DNA of 64,000 nt from Firmicutes bacterium CAG:24053_14 (lineage in GTDB: Bacteria > Bacillota > Clostridia > Oscillospirales > Oscillospiraceae): NCBI GenBank assembly GCA_001916715.1, contig MNSZ01000048.1, forward strand, positions 72,430 through 136,429, in the 5' to 3' direction. Below are positions 24,118 to 32,289 of this stretch, piece by piece. The notes beneath the pieces were generated by a model, which saw only the letters and a program-made list of their open reading frames with translations, did no database searches and had not been told where the DNA came from. Both the position numbers and the translations under genes were made by a program. Every line of letters starts with the position of its first letter. Position 1 is the stretch's first letter.

Positions 24118-25263
24118 TTAGTTGTTTGCGTTAAAGATTTTGAAGATGCTGTCAAAGGGATCTTCCTCGCCGGAAGCCTTAGCAGGCTCTTCGGGCTTCT
24201 TTTCGGCAGCCTTTTCGCTTGCTGCAGTGAACATGCCCTGCTGCTTATCGAAAGCAGGCTCGGCCTTCTTTGCCTGAGCAGACTGTGCAGGCTGCTTTGC
24301 TGTGGGAGCCTCTTCAAAGCCGGTAGCGATGACGGTAACGCGGATCTCATCCTGCATGGACTCGTCAAAGGTTGCACCGAAGATTATGTTTGCATCGGGA
24401 TGAGCAGCCTCCTGAACGAGGTTTGCGGCTGCTTCTACATCCTCAAGGCCCATATCCTCGGAGCCTGTGATATTGATAAGCACGCCGTGTGCGCCGTTTA
24501 TCGAGGTCTCCATAAGTGGGCTTGCGACTGCCATACGGGCTGCATCCTCTGCCTTGCCCTTGCCTGCCGCGCGGCCGACGCCCATGTGAGCAAAGCCGGC
24601 ATTTTTCATGATGCAGGTAACGTCTGCAAAGTCGAGGTTGATGAATCCGGTGTTCTTAATAAGGTCGGAAATACTGGTGACGGCCTGGCGCAGGACATCG
24701 TCGGCAATTTCAAACGCGTTTGCGAGAGTGACCTTCTGATCGGTAGCGTACTTCAGGCGATCATTGGGGATGATAAGCAGGGAATCGACCTTGCCGAGCA
24801 TCTCTTTAATGCCGTCGTTTGCCTGATCCATGCGGCGTTTACCCTCGAACTTGAAGGGCTTGGTAACGACGCCGACGGTGAGTATGCCGGCCTCGCGAGC
24901 GATATCGGCAACCGTGGGAGCAGCGCCTGTGCCAGTTCCGCCGCCCATGCCTGCGGTGATGAACACCATATCGGCATCTTCGACTGCTTTTGCAATGTTA
25001 TTGCGGCTTTCCTCGGCGCTCTTCTTGCCGACTTCGGGATCCGAGCCTGCGCCCTGACCGTGGGTCAGCTTCTCGCCTATCTGGATCTTCTGATCCGCGC
25101 TGGACACGGCAAGTGCCTGCTTATCGGTGTTGACCGCTATGAACTCAACGCCCTGAGTTCCGGACTTGACCATTCTATTTACGACGTTGTTACCGGCGCC
25201 GCCGATACCAACGACCTTTATAGTTACAACATTTTCAGGGCCTACTTCGGCTTTGAAATCCAT
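24118..25263 (-). CDS. ftsZ: Cell division GTPase FtsZ
   Basis: FtsZ forms the Z-ring. The 381-residue protein starts at the ATG at 25263 after TGGAGG. Seen are GIGGAGNNVVNRM (19-31), the GTP signature GGGTGTGAAP (107-116), the T7 loop region NLDFADV, and a linker rich in Ala/Lys/Glu before the C-terminal peptide (DPFDSIFKIFNA) that recruits partner proteins. It is the distal gene of the dcw cluster but has its own predicted promoter, as is common. Confidence 0.98.
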   Translation of the reverse strand: MDFKAEVGPENVVTIKVVGIGGAGNNVVNRMVKSGTQGVEFIAVNTDKQALAVSSADQKIQIGEKLTHGQGAGSDPEVGKKSAEESRNNIAKAVEDADMVFITAGMGGGTGTGAAPTVADIAREAGILTVGVVTKPFKFEGKRRMDQANDGIKEMLGKVDSLLIIPNDRLKYATDQKVTLANAFEIADDVLRQAVTSISDLIKNTGFINLDFADVTCIMKNAGFAHMGVGRAAGKGKAEDAARMAVASPLMETSINGAHGVLINITGSEDMGLEDVEAAANLVQEAAHPDANIIFGATFDESMQDEIRVTVIATGFEEAPTAKQPAQSAQAKKAEPAFDKQQGMFTAASEKAAEKKPEEPAKASGEEDPFDSIFKIFNANN

Positions 25264-25332
25264 TTTGTTTCCTCCAGTACTGTTATTTAGAAGACGCGGC
25301 AGATGCCGCAATCATTATTCGCGATATGTAAC

Positions 25333-25361
25333 ATTTTATAACTTTTTGGCCGCAAGGTCAA
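25333..25361 (-). promoter_or_regulatory. Putative promoter of ftsZ
   Basis: TTGACC (25356-25361), 17-bp spacer and TAAAAT (25333-25338) on the minus strand lie between ftsQ and ftsZ. The roughly 65-nt leader holds a small GCGGCA/TGCCGC hairpin. Confidence 0.55.
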
Positions 25362-25392
25362 TAGCTTTTTCCCCTGCTATGTAAACAAAGTA

Positions 25393-26163
25393 TTAATTCG
25401 GGTTGAAAACGACCTTATCGCCCGTGGATAAGTCAAGCGTTCCGGCATCGTCGGCCGTAAGCTGCGAAACCGCCGAAAGCATCTTGCCGAATTTATATTC
25501 CGTGTTGTCGAGCGCGCCGAGCTTTACAAGAAATCTGCCGTCATATTCAAAGGTCGGATTTGCAGCATCGCTCATATCAATGGCCGTTACCTTGCCGACA
25601 AGACCGCGCGCCTGGACCTGATAAAGTATGTCCGTCAAATAGGCAAGTTTATTCTCTTCACCGGCGGCGGATTTAATATGCTCTCCCGTTGCAGCTTCGC
25701 TCACGCTTATTCCGCTAATCATTGCGATATGCTCGCTGTCGCTGGCGCTTATGCTGCTCAGGAATTTTCCGCTGCTGCTGACAGACCACAGCTCGTCCCC
25801 GACATTCAGGCAGCCGACGGCCTTACTCTCGGTCACAACGATGGTCACGAGGTTCGGCAGGCCGCGGTTTATCTGCACGGAGTCCACATACGGAAGCTTA
25901 ACGGCAACGCGGCTTCCGGCAGCGATACCGTTAATGAAAAACAGGTTATCGCCGGTTTCGATGCCGGAAGCTTTTATCACTTCGTCAGTCGTATAAATCG
26001 AATTTCCCTTAACCTCTATGCGCGAGACCTTGAAAAACACGCTCATTATAAAAACAAGCGCAACTATGACAAGAAAAAAAGTAAGCGGACGATTCACGTT
26101 CCTTGTGAATTTCGGCTTATACGGATCCTCGCGCTTTTGGTAATAATCATTAGTATTCGGCAT
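25393..26163 (-). CDS. ftsQ: Cell division protein FtsQ/DivIB
   Basis: The ATG at 26163 follows TTGGAGTT within the murA 3' end. The 256-residue protein has a short cytoplasmic N-terminus (NDYYQKREDPYKPKF), one membrane helix (about 27-46), a POTRA domain (FFKVSRIEVKGNSIYTTDEVIKASGIETGDNLFF) and a beta domain. It stabilises the FtsL-FtsB complex at the septum. It is placed between murA and ftsZ, the order usual in Clostridia when ftsA is missing; no ftsA is present here. Confidence 0.9.
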   Translation of the reverse strand: MPNTNDYYQKREDPYKPKFTRNVNRPLTFFLVIVALVFIMSVFFKVSRIEVKGNSIYTTDEVIKASGIETGDNLFFINGIAAGSRVAVKLPYVDSVQINRGLPNLVTIVVTESKAVGCLNVGDELWSVSSSGKFLSSISASDSEHIAMISGISVSEAATGEHIKSAAGEENKLAYLTDILYQVQARGLVGKVTAIDMSDAANPTFEYDGRFLVKLGALDNTEYKFGKMLSAVSQLTADDAGTLDLSTGDKVVFNPN

Positions 26164-26164
26164 T

Positions 26165-27418
26165 TTACAACTCCAAAAATATATCTGCTCCGAGAGAGCG
26201 GAGCTTATGGTCAAGATGCTCGTAGCCTCGGGCAATATGCCCCGGATCCACGATAAGGCTTTCACCCTCGGCAGAAAGAGCGGCAATTATCATTGCTGCG
26301 CCGCCGCGCAGATCGCCTGCGCTGACAACAGCACCCCTGAGATCGCGCACACCCCACACAGACGCCTGCCTCCCCTCAACGGAGATATCAGCACCGAAGC
26401 GGCTAAGCTGCTTTGCGTGGCCGAAGCGCGAGTCAAAGACGTTTTCGATAAAATCGGTTCGCCCTACGGCTTTGAGAAGCGCCGCCATAAGCAGCGGCTG
26501 CATATCCGTAGGAAATTCGGGATACGGCCCGGTCGAAACGCGTCCGACAGCGTTCAGCTTACCGTCGGATATTAACCTCACGCTCCTGCGCGACGATATT
26601 ATATCACAGCCGGCTCGCTTTAGGAAGTGCTCAAGGCGCGAAAATTGCCTTAAATCAACTCCGCGCAGCTCGATATCGCCGCCGGTTGCGGCAGCGGCGC
26701 ACAAAAACGTTGCCGATACGATCCTATCCGGAATGATGCGGTGGCCGACATGGCTTTCGCGCTCAAAGCCCGAGATTTTCACCGTGCTCGTTCCGGCTCC
26801 GGATATATACGCGCCGGCTTTGCGTAGGTACTCCTGAAGATCCTCGATCTCCGGCTCCTTTGCCGCGCCCGTTATGACAGTCTCCCCTTCCGCGCCGCAT
26901 GCGGCTATCATGGCATTTTCCGTTGCGCCGACGCTCGGATACGGAAGCCTTATGTGTGCGCCTTTAAGCTTTTCGGCTCTGCATACTATCTCGCATCCGG
27001 ATTCCTCAACGCTTGCGCCGAGAGCTTTCATTGCATCAAGGTGCATATCTATCGGCCTTGCGCCGAGTCTGCATCCGCCGGGCAACGTAAGATGTACCTC
27101 TCCGCAGCGTGCCAAAAGCGCGCCCATGAACAGTACCGAAGATCGCATACTTTCCATCATGCTCTGAGGTATGACGTTTGAGCTTAATGCACGCGAGTCT
27201 ATGTAAACGTCGTTTTCCTGCTGCTGAGCCGTACACCCCAGGCTGCGCAGTATTCTCAGCGACATTTCAACATCGCTCAGCTGCGGAACATTCAGCAGGT
27301 CTGTTTCTGTCGGACATACGACCGAAGCCGCAAGGATCGGCAGGACCGCATTCTTCGCGCCCTGCACAAAGCATGCTCCCTCAAGGCATTTTTCTCCGCT
27401 GCAATGCCATATTGCCAT
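26165..27418 (-). CDS. murA: UDP-N-acetylglucosamine 1-carboxyvinyltransferase (dcw copy)
   Basis: MurA adds enolpyruvate to UDP-GlcNAc, the first step of peptidoglycan synthesis. The start ATG at 27418 is 9 nt after GAGG; 417 residues, normal length. K22-N23 in QGAKNAVLP and the nucleophile Cys116 in PGGCRLGARPI are kept, so it should be active and fosfomycin-sensitive. A second copy lies at 61126-62430. This copy ends 1 bp before ftsQ and replaces the murC/murD part of the usual dcw order. The name murA is used for both; which one is the main enzyme is not known. Confidence 0.93.
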   Translation of the reverse strand: MAIWHCSGEKCLEGACFVQGAKNAVLPILAASVVCPTETDLLNVPQLSDVEMSLRILRSLGCTAQQQENDVYIDSRALSSNVIPQSMMESMRSSVLFMGALLARCGEVHLTLPGGCRLGARPIDMHLDAMKALGASVEESGCEIVCRAEKLKGAHIRLPYPSVGATENAMIAACGAEGETVITGAAKEPEIEDLQEYLRKAGAYISGAGTSTVKISGFERESHVGHRIIPDRIVSATFLCAAAATGGDIELRGVDLRQFSRLEHFLKRAGCDIISSRRSVRLISDGKLNAVGRVSTGPYPEFPTDMQPLLMAALLKAVGRTDFIENVFDSRFGHAKQLSRFGADISVEGRQASVWGVRDLRGAVVSAGDLRGGAAMIIAALSAEGESLIVDPGHIARGYEHLDHKLRSLGADIFLEL

Positions 27419-27480
27419 ATAATAAAACCTCGCAGAAAGAACTAAAATCATGCCATTCTATGCTGCGAGGTGCATTTTTG

Positions 27481-28611
27481 CTATTTTCGGTTTTCCGCGA
27501 GGAGCGAGAATATTCTGTCGCAGATCATATCGGTAGCCTCGGGCTTTGCAAGCTTTGCCATGGCCGCCGACATTTTTTCGAGCTTATCATCCGATGACAG
27601 GATATCGTTCACCGCTTTGAGCAGCTCCTTCGGCTCAAACCAGCCCTCCTCGAATATCAGCGCGCCGCCGGCATCCTCAACTACCTTTGCATTTTTGAAC
27701 TGGTGATTATTCGTGACAAACGGAGACGGAACGAATATCGTGGGCTTATGCATATATGTAAGCTCGGATATGGTTGAAGCTCCGGCGCGGCACAAAACAA
27801 GATCGGCCGCCGCCATAACGCGCGGCATGTCGTATATATACTCGCGCACGTCCATACCGTTTTTCTCGTAGTTTGGAACGGTTCTGCGAAGGTGCTCGAC
27901 CATTTTCTCGTATCCCTCGATGCCTGCCGAGTGGACGAGCGTAAATCCCGGCTTTTTGCCTGCAAGCTCGATGAACCTGCACATGACCTCGTTCATATTC
28001 TCGGCCCCGAGCGACCCCCACACGGACACAACGAGCGGCTTATCAAGCGGCAGACCAAGCTCGGCTTTCGCCGCCTGCTTTGAGTATGACGAAAACTCGC
28101 CACGCACCGGCGTTCCGGTCACTACGGTCTTTTCGGGATTTTTATAAAACTTCCGGCTTTCCTCAAAGCCGAGCATTATGGTGTCAACTATGCCGGAGAG
28201 CATTCGGGTGGTAAGCCCCGGGTCTGCATTGCTCTCGTGCACGGCGGTCGGTATGCCGAGCATTGAGGCGGCCTTCAAAACCGGAAAGCACACATATCCG
28301 CCGGTCCCGACAACGACATCGGGCTTAAAGCGTTTTATGATCTTCCTTGCCTTTATGGTGGAGCGGACAAGATGCCACGCCGCGCTTATGTTGTGGAAAA
28401 AGCCGCCGAGCGTCTTTTCCCTGCTCAGGCCTCTGACCCTAACAGTCTCTATCCTATAGCCTGCACGCGGAACAAGATCGGACTCCATCTGGCCGACGGC
28501 TCCGATGAACAGAAACTCACTGTCCGGCATAAGCTCCTTTATCCGGCCGGCAACGGCAAGCGCCGGGTTTATATGTCCGGCAGTGCCTCCGCAGGCAAAA
28601 ATTATTCTCAT
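27481..28611 (-). CDS. murG: Undecaprenyl-PP-MurNAc-pentapeptide GlcNAc transferase
   Basis: MurG converts lipid I to lipid II at the inner face of the membrane. The 376-residue GT-B protein has the glycine loop ACGGTAGHINPALAVA, a second motif ADLVLCRAGASTISELTYMHKP and the NNHQFKNAKVVEDAGGALIFEE end. It follows ftsW by 3 bp and precedes murA, so lipid II synthesis and flipping or polymerisation genes are co-transcribed. It stops with TAG. Confidence 0.96.
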   Translation of the reverse strand: MRIIFACGGTAGHINPALAVAGRIKELMPDSEFLFIGAVGQMESDLVPRAGYRIETVRVRGLSREKTLGGFFHNISAAWHLVRSTIKARKIIKRFKPDVVVGTGGYVCFPVLKAASMLGIPTAVHESNADPGLTTRMLSGIVDTIMLGFEESRKFYKNPEKTVVTGTPVRGEFSSYSKQAAKAELGLPLDKPLVVSVWGSLGAENMNEVMCRFIELAGKKPGFTLVHSAGIEGYEKMVEHLRRTVPNYEKNGMDVREYIYDMPRVMAAADLVLCRAGASTISELTYMHKPTIFVPSPFVTNNHQFKNAKVVEDAGGALIFEEGWFEPKELLKAVNDILSSDDKLEKMSAAMAKLAKPEATDMICDRIFSLLAENRK

Positions 28612-28614
28612 ATA

Positions 28615-29781
28615 CTATCCTCCCACACGTCCTGCAGGCAAATCTCTGGATATGCTCAGAACTATACCCATTTCGGCCATCTGCATCAGCAGCGCCGTGC
28701 CGCCATAGCTGAAAAACGGCAGCGAAATACCCGTGCAGGGCACAAGATTGGTAACAACGGCTACGTTTAATATGACCTGTATCGCAAGCAGCGTGGTTAT
28801 TCCGGCCGCGACCAGAAAGCTGTATCTGTCGGTGCTGTGCAGCGCTATCCAGTAGCCGCGAATTATAAGAAGCGCAAAAAGCGTGAGTATCAGCAGTGCT
28901 CCAATAAAACCAAGCTCCTCGCACACGACAGAAAATATGAAGTCATTATGCTCCTCGGGCAGATACAAATATTTTTGCCTGCTCTGCCCCAGTCCGAGAC
29001 CCGTAAGTCCGCCGGAGCCGATCGAATACAATGACTGAACAATCTGATACCCCTCGTCCGAGGTGGATGCAAACGGATCGCGCCACGTCGTTATTCGCGT
29101 TGAAGCATACGGGAACATCGTCAAAAGCACGGCTATGCCGCCTCCGGCGGCAACGGCAGCTGCAATGAACCATACAAGACGTGCTCCGCCCAAAAACAGC
29201 ATAACTCCGCCTATAGCAACAATTATGATAGACGCCGAAAAATGCGGCTCCAAAACCAAAAGGCCGACTATCGCGGCAAGTATCGCGGCAAACGGCAGTA
29301 TGCCGTATCGGAAGCTTTTCATTCTCCCCCGACGGGCGCAGATCATTGATGCAAAGGCAAGTATTATGCCGATCTTTGCAATTTCCGACGGCTGGATCGT
29401 AAATGCCCCAAGGCCGATCCAGCGCTTTGCTCCGTTTGCGTTCGTTCCGATTATCGGAACAAGCATGAGCAGGATGACGGCAGCTATGAGTACCGGCATC
29501 GAAAATCGCTTGTAAAAGCCGACAGGCAGTCGCGAGCATATTATCATTGCCGCAACGCCGAGAGCGGCGAAAATAAACTGCCTTATAAAATAATAGGTCG
29601 CCTTCCCCTTTGTCACTCCGCCCGGATCAAAATATGCCCTTGCAAAGCTTGCGGACAGCACCATTGTAACTCCAATGGCCAAAAGTATCACAACAAGCGC
29701 GAGGAACGATATGTCCATTCCTGCGCGCTTTGTTTTATCTTTCGTTTCCTTTATCCTGAGCTCGGCACTGCCGTACTGCAT
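28615..29781 (-). CDS. ftsW: SEDS-family glycan polymerase FtsW (SpoVE-like)
   Basis: FtsW is the septal glycosyltransferase working with its partner class B PBP. The 388-residue protein has about ten membrane segments and family motifs: AKRWIGLGAFTIQPSEIAKIG, LVLEPHFSASIII, YQIVQSLYSIGSGGLTGLGLGQS and PEEHNDFIFSVVCEELGFIGA. The ATG at 29781 follows GGAGGGG. The gene could equally be called spoVE, the sporulation paralogue; the position in dcw does not separate the two. Confidence 0.92.
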   Translation of the reverse strand: MQYGSAELRIKETKDKTKRAGMDISFLALVVILLAIGVTMVLSASFARAYFDPGGVTKGKATYYFIRQFIFAALGVAAMIICSRLPVGFYKRFSMPVLIAAVILLMLVPIIGTNANGAKRWIGLGAFTIQPSEIAKIGIILAFASMICARRGRMKSFRYGILPFAAILAAIVGLLVLEPHFSASIIIVAIGGVMLFLGGARLVWFIAAAVAAGGGIAVLLTMFPYASTRITTWRDPFASTSDEGYQIVQSLYSIGSGGLTGLGLGQSRQKYLYLPEEHNDFIFSVVCEELGFIGALLILTLFALLIIRGYWIALHSTDRYSFLVAAGITTLLAIQVILNVAVVTNLVPCTGISLPFFSYGGTALLMQMAEMGIVLSISRDLPAGRVGG

Positions 29782-29798
29782 GGGCGACCCCTCCGTTA

Positions 29799-30812
29799 TC
29801 AGAGCTGGAAACGATTATATATTCCTATGAATGAAATAATTGCAAAAACAAGGGACACGGAAGTAAAAAGTGCAAAAAGCTCTTTCTCTTTCCACTTTTT
29901 GCCCGTCCAACCGCCCATTTCAAGGTGGTGGTGGAACGGAGCCATCTTAAACACTCGCTTGCCGTGGGTGAGCTTGAAATAAGTCACCTGGATTATATCC
30001 GACAGAGTTTCGATGATATACACGATGCCGAGTGTTATGAGTATAAGCGGCATATCGTAAGCAAAGGCAAGCGCCGCGATGGCGCCGCCGAGAAACAGCG
30101 AGCCGGTATCTCCCATGAACACCTTGGCAGGGTTGAAGTTATAGACAAGAAAGCCCATAAGTCCGCCGAGGAGAGCCGAGGCAAATATGCCGAGCGCCAT
30201 GTATTTATCTCCCCAAAGGAAGCTGACTGCCGCAAAGAAGAGACATACAGGTATGCTCGTTCCGCTTGCAAGTCCGTCTACGCCGTCGGTAATGTTGACT
30301 GCATTGACCGTGCCGACGATTATAAATGCGGCAAGAATAAAATATATCACTTCTGGGATATAGACCTCAACATTCCAAAACGGAATGTAGAGCTTTGTCG
30401 AAATATAGCCCATCTTGCGCAGCAGCAGCACAAAAACGAGCGCCGCAACAAGCTGGAGCAGGAACTTTGCCTTTGCGCTCAGGCCGAGATTCTGCTTCTT
30501 GCGCAGCTTTTCCCAATCGTCGAGGAATCCTATGGCGCCGAAAACAAGTGCAAACAGCAGGACGAATATATGCGTAAAATCTCCGCTGCGCATTGATTCA
30601 AAACCGACAGTCAGACACACAAGTGTGCACGCGCTTATGAAGATGACGCCGCCCATAGTCGGCGTTCCTGACTTTGACATGTGCCATGTCGGGCCGTTTT
30701 CCTTTATCTCCTGCCCCGCTTTCATTTTTCTTAGCCAGGGTACATAAAACTTGCCCACTATAACTGCGGTTATAAAAGCCATAACCAATGCAAGGGTCAG
30801 TTTAAGAGTCAT
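29799..30812 (-). CDS. mraY: Phospho-MurNAc-pentapeptide transferase
   Basis: MraY attaches phospho-MurNAc-pentapeptide to undecaprenyl phosphate (lipid I). The 337-residue polytopic protein has ten predicted membrane segments and the family blocks GTPTMGGVIF, FLDDWEKLRKKQNLGLSAKAKF, NAVNITDGVDGLASGT, VFMGDTGSLFLGGAIAALA and FKMAPFHHHLEMGGW with the conserved histidines. It overlaps murE by 4 bp. Confidence 0.97.
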   Translation of the reverse strand: MTLKLTLALVMAFITAVIVGKFYVPWLRKMKAGQEIKENGPTWHMSKSGTPTMGGVIFISACTLVCLTVGFESMRSGDFTHIFVLLFALVFGAIGFLDDWEKLRKKQNLGLSAKAKFLLQLVAALVFVLLLRKMGYISTKLYIPFWNVEVYIPEVIYFILAAFIIVGTVNAVNITDGVDGLASGTSIPVCLFFAAVSFLWGDKYMALGIFASALLGGLMGFLVYNFNPAKVFMGDTGSLFLGGAIAALAFAYDMPLILITLGIVYIIETLSDIIQVTYFKLTHGKRVFKMAPFHHHLEMGGWTGKKWKEKELFALFTSVSLVFAIISFIGIYNRFQL

Positions 30813-32263
30813 TTTTTGCTCCTCTTCTCTATATGTTCTGCGACTATCTCGCGCTCATCCATGTGATGCTTTTCATGTCCGACGACCTGATAGTCCTCGT
30901 GGCCTTTGCCGGCAAGCAATATTACATCATTTGCCCTATGGTTGTCAATCGCCCATTTAATTGCCTCGGCACGGTCACATATGGCAATGTGCTCAGTTTT
31001 CTTACCCTCAAGGCCAACAAGTATCTCATCGATTATCGACTGCGGCTGCTCCGTGCGCGGATTATCGCTCGTTACGATGACAAAATCTGCATTATCGGCG
31101 GCAATGGCGCCCATTATCGGACGCTTCGTTCTGTCACGATCTCCTCCGCAGCCAAAGAGCGCGACAAGTCTGCCGTTGTGATCGGCCCGCAGTGCCTTCA
31201 GCGCGTTTTCAAGCGCGTCGGGCGTGTGGGCATAGTCAATGACTATCGTATAGTCACCGTCGGTCGGAACAAGCTCCATCCGGCCCTTTACACCGTGAGC
31301 GGTTTTCATTGCCTTTGCGCAGTCATCAAGGCTTATTCCCAGAGCCAAACCGACAGCAATGGTGTTAAGTGCGTTATACACCGAAAATTTTCCCGGTATG
31401 GCAAGGCTCACATCGGCGCGCTTTCCGTCGCAGGATGCCGTAAAGCTCACGCCCTTTGCGGAAAGCTTTATATTCTCCGCTACAAGAGATGCCTCTTTTC
31501 CGTCGGCAGAATAAGTGAGCAATCTGCATGGGGCGTTCTTCATCATGTTGTCCGCCCATTTATCGTCAATGTTTATGCAGCCGACACGGCAGGCGGAGAA
31601 CAGCAGCGCCTTTGCGGCGGCATACTCCTCCATAGTGTGGTGAAAATCAAGATGATCCTGCGTAAGATTCGTAAACGCACCGACCGCAAAATCAATGCCG
31701 GCAACGCGGCTGAGTACAAGCGAATGCGATGACACTTCCATGACTACATGCGTACATCCGGCGCTCTTCATTTCAGCAAAAAGCTGCTGAAGCTCAAAGC
31801 TTTCCGGCGTTGTACGCTCGGTGTGGATAAACTCACTGCCTATCATATTGCCGTTTGTGCCTATAAGTCCGACCTTGGCGCCGATAGTATCCTCAAGCAG
31901 ATGCTTGAGAAGATATGTCGTTGTAGTCTTTCCGTTTGTTCCGGTAATGCCGATTATCTGCATTTCTCCGGCAGGATCACCGAAAAAGTTGCGGCTTAAA
32001 AGCGCAAGCGCCCTTCGGCAGTCGCGAACCAGAACGTAAGGGATATCTACCTGCGGCACTCTGTCGCTTATAACAACGGCCGCCCCTTTTTCGACTGCCG
32101 ACGGGATGTATTTATATCCGTCGGTTTCAAAGCCCGAGATCGCCACGAAGGCATCTCCCGGCTTTACCTTGCGCGAATCGTAGCTCACGCCGCCGATCTC
32201 GCACTCGGAGGGCGCAGCGAGCGTTAAAACGTCTGTGTCTTTTAAAAGCTCAGATAATTTCAT
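30809..32263 (-). CDS. murE: UDP-MurNAc-tripeptide ligase MurE, diaminopimelate type
   Basis: MurE adds the third residue of the stem peptide. The 484-residue Mur ligase has the P-loop GITGTNGKTTTTYLL, the AHTPDALENAL region, and the specificity motif SDNPRTEQPQ; DNPR is the signature of meso-diaminopimelate-adding enzymes. This agrees with dapA in the window. The gene directly precedes mraY; murF, murD and murC, which often lie here, are missing. Confidence 0.95.
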   Translation of the reverse strand: MKLSELLKDTDVLTLAAPSECEIGGVSYDSRKVKPGDAFVAISGFETDGYKYIPSAVEKGAAVVISDRVPQVDIPYVLVRDCRRALALLSRNFFGDPAGEMQIIGITGTNGKTTTTYLLKHLLEDTIGAKVGLIGTNGNMIGSEFIHTERTTPESFELQQLFAEMKSAGCTHVVMEVSSHSLVLSRVAGIDFAVGAFTNLTQDHLDFHHTMEEYAAAKALLFSACRVGCINIDDKWADNMMKNAPCRLLTYSADGKEASLVAENIKLSAKGVSFTASCDGKRADVSLAIPGKFSVYNALNTIAVGLALGISLDDCAKAMKTAHGVKGRMELVPTDGDYTIVIDYAHTPDALENALKALRADHNGRLVALFGCGGDRDRTKRPIMGAIAADNADFVIVTSDNPRTEQPQSIIDEILVGLEGKKTEHIAICDRAEAIKWAIDNHRANDVILLAGKGHEDYQVVGHEKHHMDEREIVAEHIEKRSKK

Positions 32264-32289
32264 ATGTGCATCATCCTCATATCTATCTA